Positions 1-7,859 of a stretch of DNA of 64,000 nucleotides are shown here, in pieces. Position 1 is the stretch's first letter, and the number at the start of each line of letters is the position of its first letter. Below the pieces are notes generated by a model. That model ran no database searches and was not told the origin of the DNA. It saw only the letters and a list, made by a program, of their open reading frames with translations. The translations under genes were made by a program, and so were the position numbers. The stretch spans positions 8,868-72,867 of the forward strand of contig PMCA01000027.1 of the NCBI GenBank assembly GCA_003153935.1, in the 5' to 3' direction. The stretch comes from Elusimicrobiota bacterium. GTDB taxonomy: Bacteria; CAYTYR01; UBA6262.

Positions 1-2996
1 AGCAACCGCAGGTCACCCATGACTTCCGCTTTGGAGGTATCCTGCTTATACCAGACGTTGCCGTCAGCGTGGATCTTGATATCCAGGGTCAGATGGTCGG
101 AGAATGTTTCCGGCGGTGGTTCATTATTGATCGCTGTTTCCCCGACTGTGGAATCATCTACGTAGACGATGTCGCTTTTATTATTGGTTTCACTCTCTTT
201 GATCTCCACCGTTCCTTCTAAAGCCTCTATGTTGGCGGTAATATTATACTCACCGTTCTCCCGTATAAAATTACCGTCGGCATTCACGGTCGCGGTACAG
301 ATGTCGGGATAAAAAGCGGGGCCGTTCTTAATCTTAAAAACCAGGTCAAAATCAGTAAGTTTAAGGTTCCGAAGCTGGCCTTTACCGGAGAGCATGACCT
401 CTCCCTCCTTGGTAGCGGCGGTCAAATATTCCAAGTTCAGCTTATTGTCAACAGCTGTCGCTTTTATTTTTATCGCGGTGAATAGATCAGGCAGTCCCTT
501 GATCTGTAAACGGCAGTTATTACTCAAGGCGGTCAGGCTTATATCCGGATTGCCCAATTTCCCGCGGGCTTCCAGCGTAGCGTCGGTGAACCCCTGGGCC
601 TGGGAAAGGACCGGGAAAAAGTTCCGCAAAAAATCAATCGGCAATTTTTCTAGCTGTACCTTCAGGTCCAGTTGGCTTTGCCAGATGTCCGGCAGTGGCT
701 TGGTCATATCCAATGGATAGTACAAACTGCCGTTGACCACGAAGGCTTCTTGTGGCGCGCAATTGGCTTGGCCCTGCAACTTCCACCAGCCATCGGCCAA
801 TTCCAAGTTCAGTTCATAGGTAGTGAAACATACCGGTTTCAGCTCTAACCCGGCGGTTTCTATCCTGGCTTTCAGTTGCGGGTTGGCCGCCGTACCGGTA
901 ATGGAGATAAAACTGTTAAGCGTACCGTTCAGCTGGTCCTCTGCGAAAAAGGACTGGTTAAAAGCATTCAGTTGTATGTTTTCCAGGCTAAAATTAAAAT
1001 CCAACGGTCCCTGCCAATCCAGCGTCCCTTTGGCTCTTAACAATTGCCCCCGGTTACCCAATACCAAATCGGATACGGCCAATAACCTGGGACCGGTCTT
1101 TACGGTAAATTCTTTGGCATTGGTCCAGATCTGGTCCAAGTACTGCAGCTTCAACAGGTCAATGGTTGTGAGTACCGGGCTGGAACGGAAATCGGTATTG
1201 CCGCTGAGCTCGATATTCTGATCGGCATTAGCCGTCAGGCTTAATTCGTAACTTAGTTTCTTGTCCTGGTAAGACCCGTGCCAGCCTAATTTCGAAAGAT
1301 AATATTGCTTGTATTTTAAATGGGTACCGTTCAAGTACCAATCGGCTTGGGGATTGGCGGTTTCACCGGTAATGTTACCTTCCAGGCTGAGCTGTCCGGT
1401 CATTTTATAATCCGGGAATACATTCCTTAGCAGACTGAGGTCCTGGACCTTGATCCAAGTGTGCAGGTCGGTCTGTCCCTTAAAATCGACCACGCCCTTT
1501 ATATCCGCTTGCGCCAGGTCACTTAATAGATCCATGTTTTCCAGATCAAGTTTTTGTCCCAACCACTTAGCTTTCAGGTCCAGCTTGCTGATTTTTATTT
1601 TGGAAAAATTACTGGGCAGCAGTGTCAAGTGCATGCTCACATTGGCCTTTTTCCAATCCGCACCTTGTAAATTACCAAAGGTCAGCGCCAGTTCCCCGTT
1701 TAAATTACTGCCTAAATAAATATTTTTCATGATCGATTTAACGTTAAACTGGTCAAAGGCAACAGTAAAATTACCGGCTTCCGGTACCCAACTGTCGCTC
1801 AGGGGCCCTAACCGGCTCTTTACGGTGAAATGGCCAAAATTAGTATTGATCAGATTGCCTGCCAGGGTGATCAATCCCTCAGCGTAATGTAAGTTCAGCT
1901 GGGACGGGAATATCTGGTACGGTCCGAAATATGAATCCTCGCCTAAAACCTCAAAATCCCCGCTATGCGCTAGTTCCAGGTTATGTTCGCCGGCACCGTT
2001 GATCTTGAAATTAAGATCGGTTTCACCCAGATCATTGAGAGCGAAGTCCGGCAGGTTTAAATGCTTGATCTCGCCATTGAGGGAGTAACGATAATTCTTC
2101 AGGTCAGTCAGGTTCATCCAGCCATGCCAATTAGTTTCTGTTTGCCCGCAATTTAGTTTCAGGGCGCAATTCAACCGGGATAATTTACCGGCGGCGGCCA
2201 AATCTATTTTTAGCGGTTTGATCCTGGCGCTCCGTTCGGCCAATCCCAGATCGGCCAAAACCAGGGGTTTGGTTATAAGTTTAAAGTAGACCTGGGGAGA
2301 GAGAAAATCCCGCAAATAACCATCGAGATATATATTTGAACGCGGTAGTTTCACCTTGAACCCCGAGAGACGCAAGTCCTGGGGCGTGTAAACTATCCCA
2401 CCGCTGGCTTTGAGCACTGAAACCAGCGGCTGGGCGCAGATAAAACTTAAGTTGCTTACATCTAATTTGGCGATAGAATTATGGACATCATAATATAAAC
2501 CGGCTTTAAGATCAATATTCTCCATTAATATTTGCTTGTTATCCGATCGTTCCAGCCTTAATTCGCTAGACGCCACCGTGATATTACTGATATCGATAAA
2601 TTTAAGGAACGAACTGGATGCTTCCGTCTTCTCGGCCTTTAGCGGAACCGGCGGTGCTGGCAAGGCCGCGGCCACTTTTATCTTCAGGTCACTGCTTTCC
2701 AGTTCATCAATATTAACGTAACCCCACAGTAAGAGATAGGGATGGTATTTAAAACTGATCCGGCGGCAAGCCAGATAAAAATCAGCCGTTTTAATTTCCA
2801 CGTTTTCCAGGATAACCTGACGGCTAAAGCCCCCCTTAATATTGCCGATCTTTATGATGCTTTGCGTACTGGCGGAAATCCGCCGCAAAATATAATTTCT
2901 CACACCCCTCTGTATGGCTGGGATAGACAGCACCAGAGTCCCCAGCACCAGCAAGGCTATCACAGCTATAATTAATTTTTTTAGAAACTTGCGCAT
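1..2996 (-). CDS. TamB-like outer-membrane assembly protein (3' end beyond window)
   Basis: AsmA/TamB-type protein. TamB proteins span the periplasm and work with an Omp85 partner in envelope assembly or lipid transport. The reading frame is open for about 998 codons from the ATG at 2994-2996 to the window edge, and I saw no in-frame stop. It starts with a basic stretch and one hydrophobic anchor (about residues 5-25), followed by long beta-rich, low-complexity sequence. The last residues in the window (near 20-100) match the start of the TamB C-terminal (DUF490) domain, with a pattern like NVWYK then AEVMGDLRL. An estimated 250-300 residues are missing. An AGG-type ribosome site overlaps the stop of the Omp85 gene 7 bases upstream, so the two are probably co-translated as a TamA/TamB-like pair. 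A second TamB-like gene lies at 47551-52401. Confidence 0.82.
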   Translation of the reverse strand, partial: MRKFLKKLIIAVIALLVLGTLVLSIPAIQRGVRNYILRRISASTQSIIKIGNIKGGFSRQVILENVEIKTADFYLACRRISFKYHPYLLLWGYVNIDELESSDLKIKVAAALPAPPVPLKAEKTEASSSFLKFIDISNITVASSELRLERSDNKQILMENIDLKAGLYYDVHNSIAKLDVSNLSFICAQPLVSVLKASGGIVYTPQDLRLSGFKVKLPRSNIYLDGYLRDFLSPQVYFKLITKPLVLADLGLAERSARIKPLKIDLAAAGKLSRLNCALKLNCGQTETNWHGWMNLTDLKNYRYSLNGEIKHLNLPDFALNDLGETDLNFKINGAGEHNLELAHSGDFEVLGEDSYFGPYQIFPSQLNLHYAEGLITLAGNLINTNFGHFTVKSRLGPLSDSWVPEAGNFTVAFDQFNVKSIMKNIYLGSNLNGELALTFGNLQGADWKKANVSMHLTLLPSNFSKIKISKLDLKAKWLGQKLDLENMDLLSDLAQADIKGVVDFKGQTDLHTWIKVQDLSLLRNVFPDYKMTGQLSLEGNITGETANPQADWYLNGTHLKYKQYYLSKLGWHGSYQDKKLSYELSLTANADQNIELSGNTDFRSSPVLTTIDLLKLQYLDQIWTNAKEFTVKTGPRLLAVSDLVLGNRGQLLRAKGTLDWQGPLDFNFSLENIQLNAFNQSFFAEDQLNGTLNSFISITGTAANPQLKARIETAGLELKPVCFTTYELNLELADGWWKLQGQANCAPQEAFVVNGSLYYPLDMTKPLPDIWQSQLDLKVQLEKLPIDFLRNFFPVLSQAQGFTDATLEARGKLGNPDISLTALSNNCRLQIKGLPDLFTAIKIKATAVDNKLNLEYLTAATKEGEVMLSGKGQLRNLKLTDFDLVFKIKNGPAFYPDICTATVNADGNFIRENGEYNITANIEALEGTVEIKESETNNKSDIVYVDDSTVGETAINNEPPPETFSDHLTLDIKIHADGNVWYKQDTSKAEVMGDLRL

Positions 2997-3003
2997 AAAA
3001 GCC

Positions 3004-4815
3004 TCAGAAAGCTTGTCCGATGTTAACGTATATTTTATACCGGCTGGTGCCCTGATAAGGTTTAAGCTTGTAACCGTAGTCCAGCCGTATAGGCCCGATG
3101 GGGGTATTATAGCGCAACCCCAACCCGGCGGTGGTCAGTAGCCCGTTTATAGTGTATTGCTTAGTATCAGCATAAACCTCTCCGTAGTCATAGAACAGGA
3201 CTGCACCAAAATCCCGGTAAAGCGGGAACCTCATCTCCAGGTTACCTTCCCACTGCGAATTACCGCCCATCGGATTGTCGCTGGCGTCATGCGGACCCAG
3301 TTCCTGATAGGAATAACCCCGGACGCTGTAACTGCCGCCTGAGAAAAATCTCTTAAAGATCGGGAGGCTAGGACTATCGAAGATCGTCCGCGCGTAACCG
3401 AACTGGTTACGCCAGGCCAGGACCAGGTAGTCATTGACCGGATAGAAATATTTATATTCCCAGATACCCCTCAGGAAACTAACCGAGGAACCTAAGTATT
3501 TGGGAGTGAATTCCCAGGTGAAGGAATCGATCTGTCCTTGTTTAGGATTAAAAATATCTTCCGTGGTCTTGTGCTGGAATCCGGTATTGAAGGAACTGAG
3601 GATATACCTGTGGGCGAACCCGGTATCCACATTATAAGATACAGCCGGATCGGTGATGAAGATTAAGTCCCTTTCCACCTGATAACCGAAGAAAACATTC
3701 AGCTTGGGAGTCAGGCTTCTTAAAATACGGGACAGCCCGGTCACCTTCTCCTGACGGTAGTAGTTATAGAAATCTTTTTCATAACCGACGCTGGTGATCA
3801 GGCTGGTAAACCGGTCGCTGAAATAAGGCTGGGTAAAATTGACCGTTAATAAATGCTGCATAACCGCCAGTTTGCCGTTTATTTCCAGGTTGCCCCCCAG
3901 GCGGCCAAAATTCAGCAGTTTCCAAAAAGCCTGTATGCGTTCCCGGTCCTCGGCACCGTAGCCGGGCCCGATCTTCAAGTTGTAGAAGGGCCTTTCCTCT
4001 ACCTGGAGGTTAATATCCAGGATCGACGGATCGTCCGGACGCGGCACCGGCTGCAGCGAGACCGATTTAAAAAATCCCAGGTCAAATATCCGGCGTTGGC
4101 TCTCGTTCAGTTTGCTGGCGTTAAAGATCTCTTTCCCGTTAAAGGTCAATTCGCGGGTGATCAGGCCCTCGCGCACATTGCGGGTGCCGGTGACCTTGAT
4201 CAGGCCGAACTTTTGCATAGGTCCGCTTTGCAGGGTATATTCCACTTTAGCTGAGCGCTGGACCCGGTCCATTAGCACCCGGCCGGTGAGCGAGGCCTCA
4301 TAATAGCCATGGTCCGCCAGTATGGCCAGGATAACCTTCTTGGAATCATCGTAATTTTTATAAGAAAATATCCCGTTCTCATTGATCTTAAGGTTCTTAT
4401 AGAGCAGTTTCTTAACTTCCGGGCTTATGCCGCCATCGTTCAGGATATCTATTTTACTGATCTTGAAATAATAACCCTCTTGGATATTCAAGCTGATATT
4501 CATTTTCTTCTTGGGCAGGAGTTTAAAAGTCGGGGTGATCAAAGTGTCGTAAAACCCGCTATCTTCATAAAATATCACGATCCGGTCCAGATCGCTTTGG
4601 AGTACCTCGGCGTCAAAATAGCTGTTCTTGGCCCACAGCTTTCTTTCCTTCAGCTTCATTTGCGCTTTGATCTCAAAGGGCAGGAATTTCTTGACCCCTT
4701 CCAGATAGATCTGGTTTACCTGCAGATCTTTCGCGGCCGGCGCCTCATCCAGGGTCTGCGCCCGCAAGATCCCGGCGCTTAAGCATAAAATTAGTATGAC
4801 CAACAATTTCTTCAT
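3004..4815 (-). CDS. Omp85-family outer-membrane protein, TamA-like
   Basis: Omp85 barrel protein of 603 residues. I chose the ATG at 4813-4815: it follows AAGGG at good spacing and gives a clean signal peptide (MKKLLVILILCLSAGILRAQ). An upstream in-frame ATG at 4860 would add 15 residues, bury the signal and start inside a hairpin. After the signal there are about three POTRA-like repeats (residues 30-270), then a 16-strand-type barrel ending in a C-terminal phenylalanine. The VRGY motif of the Omp85 family is at about 498-501. It is shorter than the BamA in this window (830 residues, more POTRA domains), which with the TamB-like gene next door suggests a TamA-type role. BamA duplication is the alternative. 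Confidence 0.85.
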   Translation of the reverse strand: MKKLLVILILCLSAGILRAQTLDEAPAAKDLQVNQIYLEGVKKFLPFEIKAQMKLKERKLWAKNSYFDAEVLQSDLDRIVIFYEDSGFYDTLITPTFKLLPKKKMNISLNIQEGYYFKISKIDILNDGGISPEVKKLLYKNLKINENGIFSYKNYDDSKKVILAILADHGYYEASLTGRVLMDRVQRSAKVEYTLQSGPMQKFGLIKVTGTRNVREGLITRELTFNGKEIFNASKLNESQRRIFDLGFFKSVSLQPVPRPDDPSILDINLQVEERPFYNLKIGPGYGAEDRERIQAFWKLLNFGRLGGNLEINGKLAVMQHLLTVNFTQPYFSDRFTSLITSVGYEKDFYNYYRQEKVTGLSRILRSLTPKLNVFFGYQVERDLIFITDPAVSYNVDTGFAHRYILSSFNTGFQHKTTEDIFNPKQGQIDSFTWEFTPKYLGSSVSFLRGIWEYKYFYPVNDYLVLAWRNQFGYARTIFDSPSLPIFKRFFSGGSYSVRGYSYQELGPHDASDNPMGGNSQWEGNLEMRFPLYRDFGAVLFYDYGEVYADTKQYTINGLLTTAGLGLRYNTPIGPIRLDYGYKLKPYQGTSRYKIYVNIGQAF

Positions 4816-4833
4816 GATTTCCCTTAAAAGGAA

Positions 4834-4864
4834 AAGGGTGGTTGTAAAATATACAACCACCCTT
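4834..4864 (-). terminator. Perfect 13-bp hairpin after ppdK
   Basis: Arms 4834-4846 and 4852-4864 are perfectly complementary around a 5-base loop. On the transcript strand the stem is followed by TTCCTTTT, a weak T tract, and then by the ribosome site of the TamA-like gene. It may be a leaky terminator of ppdK or a leader hairpin of the next gene. Confidence 0.55.
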
Positions 4865-4904
4865 AGGTTTAGTGTGACCTCATATCCATAGATCGTCCTC
4901 TTAT

Positions 4905-4946
4905 ACTTCGGCTTTGCTCAGTATAACCCTGAGCCCGTCGAACGGG
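4905..4946. repeat. REP-like imperfect palindrome at the 3' end of ppdK
   Basis: Nested inverted repeats: ttcg 4907-4910 with cgaa 4939-4942, gctcag 4916-4921 with ctgagc 4929-4934, and a small competing stem cccgt/acggg at 4934-4946. It directly abuts the ppdK stop codon. The pattern (TTCG, GCTCAG, CTGAGC, CGAA) resembles palindromes I remember as dispersed in many bacterial genomes. I see only one copy here, so repeat status is inference. Confidence 0.5.
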
Positions 4947-7697
4947 TCATTTTTTCTTGCTTTTACCTTCAACCACGGCCTGCGCCGCAGCCAGCCTGGC
5001 GATCGGGACTCGGAACGGCGAACAACTGACATAGTTCATGCCCACCCGGTGACAGAACTTGACGCTTTCGGCGTCCCCACCGTGTTCGCCGCAGATGCCG
5101 ATCTTCAGGTCTTTCTTGGTCTTGCGGCCGCGGTCGATGCCCATCTTGATCAATTCGCCGACGCCTTCCTGGTCAATAGTCTGGAAGGGATCATCCGGCA
5201 GGATCTTTTTCTCCAGGTAATCCGGCAGGAATCCACCCATATCGTCGCGCGAGAAGCCGAAACTCATCTGGGTCAAGTCGTTGGTGCCGAAGGAGAAGAA
5301 TTGCGCCACTTCCGCTATCTTGCCGCTGACGACGCAGGCCCTCGGTATCTCGATCATGGTGCCGACCATATGGTCGATCTTCTTCAAGCCGTATTTTTTC
5401 AGCACTTCCTGGTAAACTCTGGCAACAATCTCTTTCTGGTTGACAATTTCCGCTACCAGACTGACCACCGGTATCATGATCTCCGGCATGACTTTCTTGC
5501 CAGCCTTCAGTAATTCAGCCGTGGACTCGAATATCGCCCGAACCTGCATCTCAGTCACTTCCGGATAGGTGATGCCCAGCCTGACGCCGCGGTGGCCCAT
5601 CATGGGATTGGACTCGCGCAGCACTGAGGCGCGTTTGGATAATTCTTCCATACTGATATTAAGGCTGTTAGCCAGTTCCTGTAATTTCTCTGTTTCATGG
5701 GGCACGAATTCATGCAGCGGCGGGTCCAGCAACCGGATGGTTACCGGTAGCCCTTCCATGGCTGCCAGTGTGGCTTTGATATCATTCTTGACATGGGGGA
5801 AGAGTTCGGCTAAAGCCGCCCTTCTTTCGTCCACGGTCTTGGAAACTATCATCTTGCGCAGCTTGAAGAGAGGCTGTTCGCTGTTCTTACCGTAGAACAT
5901 GTGCTCCGTACGGAAAAGGCCGATGCCTTCCGCGCCAAAAGCCCGCGCCCTGGCCGCATCTTCCGGCGTATCCGCGTTGGTCCTCACTTTAAGCTTCCTG
6001 ACCGCGTCGCACACTTTCAGGAATTCATTGAGCACCGCGTTCTCTTCCGAAGCATCTACCATCGGCAGCTGTCCTTCATAGACATAACCTTTGGTGCCAT
6101 TCAAAGTAATCCACTCACCCTCTCTGAGGGTTTTGCCATTGACGGTTACAGTCTTGGCATGATGGTCCACTTGCAGAGCTCCGCAGCCGACTATGCAGCA
6201 TTTGCCCCATCCGCGCGCTACCAGAGCTGCGTGGGAAGTCATGCCGCCTCTGGCGGTCAGGATAGCCTGGGCCGCTCTCATGCCCTCGACATCTTCCGGA
6301 TTGGTCTCTTCGCGCACCAGAATAACTTTTTTGCCTTCCTTATTCCAGTTAACCGCGTCTACGGCATTGAAAACGATCATGCCTTTGGCCCCTCCGGGAC
6401 CGGCCGGCAATCCTTTGGCTAGCGGAGTGTAGGTCTTCTCTGCCTTGGGGTCAATGATAGGATGCAATAATTCATCCAGCTGGGCCGCGGTGACTCTGGT
6501 AACGGCAATCTCTTTGGTTATCAATTTTTCTTTGACCATATCGGCGGCCATTCTTACTGCAGCCGGGCCATTCCTCTTGCCGATGCGGCATTGCAGCATA
6601 TAAAGCACGCCTTTTTCAATCGTAAACTCAATATCCAGCATATCATGATAATGTTTCTCCAGTCTTTGCTGAATATCATCGAGTTCCTTATATATACGCG
6701 GCATACCCTTGGCCAAAATCACCAGGTCCTTATTATGCTCGCTCTGGCTGTATTCATTGATCGGCGCCGGGGTGCGGGTTCCCGCGACCACGTCCTCACC
6801 CTGGGCATTGACCAGGTATTCGCCGTAGAATTTATTGGTGCCGTTGCCGGGATCGCGGGTAAAAGCCACGCCGGTCGCGCTGGTATCCCCCATGTTGCCG
6901 AAAACCATGGCCTGCACGTTCACTGCGGTGCCCCATTCATCCGGTATTCTCTCGATGCGGCGGTAACTGATCGCCCTCTTGCCGTTCCAGGACGCGAATA
7001 CCGCGCCGACGCCGCCCCATAATTGTTTCATCGGGTCATCCGGGAAACTGCTTCCCAGTACTTGTTGTATCTTTGCCTTAAATTGGATACAAAGATCTTT
7101 AAGGTCATTGGCATCAAGGTCAGTATCGGCCTTAGCGCCTCTCTGGCGTTTCTTCTCGGCCATCAGCCCTTCCAATTGTTTACGGATGCCCATTTCGCCT
7201 TTCGGCTCGATGCCGGCGGCCTTTTCCATCACCACGTCGGAATACATCATGATCAGGCGACGGTAAGCGTCATAAACGAATCTTTCGTTGCCGTTGGTCT
7301 GCTTGATCATACCCGGTATGGTTTTCTCGGTTAAGCCAACATTGAGTACGGTTTCCATCATGCCCGGCATAGATTTACGGGCGCCCGAACGCACCGAAAC
7401 CAGGAGAGGATTCTCCTGGTCGCCGAATCTCTTGCCCATTATTTTTTCAATTTTGGCCAGGGAAATTTCCACGTCTTTGGCCAGGGTTTTGGGATAGGTG
7501 CGCTTATTATCGTAGTAATAGGTGCAGACATCGGTGGTAATGGTGAATCCCGGCGGTACCGGGAGTTTTAATTTGGGATGGCCGGCCATCTCCGCCAGGT
7601 TAGCGCCTTTGCCGCCCAGCAGGTTTTTCATGCTCTCATTCCCGTCGGCCTTGCCGCCGCCGAAAAAGTAAACGTACTTCTTGTTCTTTGCTGCCAT
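4947..7697 (-). CDS. ppdK: Pyruvate, phosphate dikinase
   Basis: Cytosolic enzyme of 916 residues interconverting pyruvate, ATP and phosphate with phosphoenolpyruvate, AMP and pyrophosphate. It has the full three-part layout. The ATP-grasp nucleotide domain is N-terminal (residues 1-370, SVRSGARKSMPGMM near 101-114). The swivelling domain carries the phosphorylated histidine H489 in GGMTSHAALVARG. The C-terminal PEP/pyruvate barrel carries C869 in GICGEHGG. Length is normal, since bacterial PPDK is about 880-900 residues. The ATG follows AAGGAGGAAG. It appears to be monocistronic, with a promoter and a hairpin in its leader (7737-7852) and hairpins after its stop. In anaerobes PPDK often serves pyrophosphate-linked glycolysis; direction here cannot be read from sequence. 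Confidence 0.97.
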   Translation of the reverse strand: MAAKNKKYVYFFGGGKADGNESMKNLLGGKGANLAEMAGHPKLKLPVPPGFTITTDVCTYYYDNKRTYPKTLAKDVEISLAKIEKIMGKRFGDQENPLLVSVRSGARKSMPGMMETVLNVGLTEKTIPGMIKQTNGNERFVYDAYRRLIMMYSDVVMEKAAGIEPKGEMGIRKQLEGLMAEKKRQRGAKADTDLDANDLKDLCIQFKAKIQQVLGSSFPDDPMKQLWGGVGAVFASWNGKRAISYRRIERIPDEWGTAVNVQAMVFGNMGDTSATGVAFTRDPGNGTNKFYGEYLVNAQGEDVVAGTRTPAPINEYSQSEHNKDLVILAKGMPRIYKELDDIQQRLEKHYHDMLDIEFTIEKGVLYMLQCRIGKRNGPAAVRMAADMVKEKLITKEIAVTRVTAAQLDELLHPIIDPKAEKTYTPLAKGLPAGPGGAKGMIVFNAVDAVNWNKEGKKVILVREETNPEDVEGMRAAQAILTARGGMTSHAALVARGWGKCCIVGCGALQVDHHAKTVTVNGKTLREGEWITLNGTKGYVYEGQLPMVDASEENAVLNEFLKVCDAVRKLKVRTNADTPEDAARARAFGAEGIGLFRTEHMFYGKNSEQPLFKLRKMIVSKTVDERRAALAELFPHVKNDIKATLAAMEGLPVTIRLLDPPLHEFVPHETEKLQELANSLNISMEELSKRASVLRESNPMMGHRGVRLGITYPEVTEMQVRAIFESTAELLKAGKKVMPEIMIPVVSLVAEIVNQKEIVARVYQEVLKKYGLKKIDHMVGTMIEIPRACVVSGKIAEVAQFFSFGTNDLTQMSFGFSRDDMGGFLPDYLEKKILPDDPFQTIDQEGVGELIKMGIDRGRKTKKDLKIGICGEHGGDAESVKFCHRVGMNYVSCSPFRVPIARLAAAQAVVEGKSKKK

Positions 7698-7736
7698 TTC
7701 TTCTTCCTCCTTGATATTTGGGATCTAGCGCAGAGA

Positions 7737-7766
7737 TTAAAAAAGATGCCCCGATTAATATCGGGG
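7737..7766 (-). terminator. Rho-independent terminator between glyS and ppdK
   Basis: Stem ccccgat 7749-7755 with atcgggg 7760-7766 and a 4-base loop. It is followed on the minus strand by CATC and a run of six T (7739-7744). It lies 94 bases after the glyS stop and 40 bases before the ppdK start. Because a promoter candidate lies upstream of it (7824-7852), it could also act as an attenuator in the ppdK leader. Confidence 0.75.
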
Positions 7767-7823
7767 TAAAAGCACAGCTTTGCTTAGTCGTGATCTTTTA
7801 TCCTGCCGCTTTTTATTTTTAAA

Positions 7824-7852
7824 ATACTACCATAATCCGGGCCAAATGTAAA
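7824..7852 (-). promoter_or_regulatory. Candidate sigma70-type promoter for ppdK
   Basis: Minus-strand -35 TTTACA (7847-7852, five of six consensus), 17-base spacer, -10 TAGTAT (7824-7829, four of six). It would start transcription near 7817 and give a leader of roughly 120 bases containing the hairpin at 7749-7766. Confidence 0.5.
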
Positions 7853-7859
7853 GTGGTTT

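Noticed and set aside
4816-4860. Longer TamA-like protein starting at the ATG at 4860
   Set aside because: That start lies in the stem of the 13-bp hairpin and spoils the signal peptide. The ATG at 4815 has a good ribosome site.
4914-5513. Plus-strand open frame of 199 codons opposite the 3' end of ppdK
   Set aside because: Lies over conserved PPDK active-site sequence, so the coding strand is certain.
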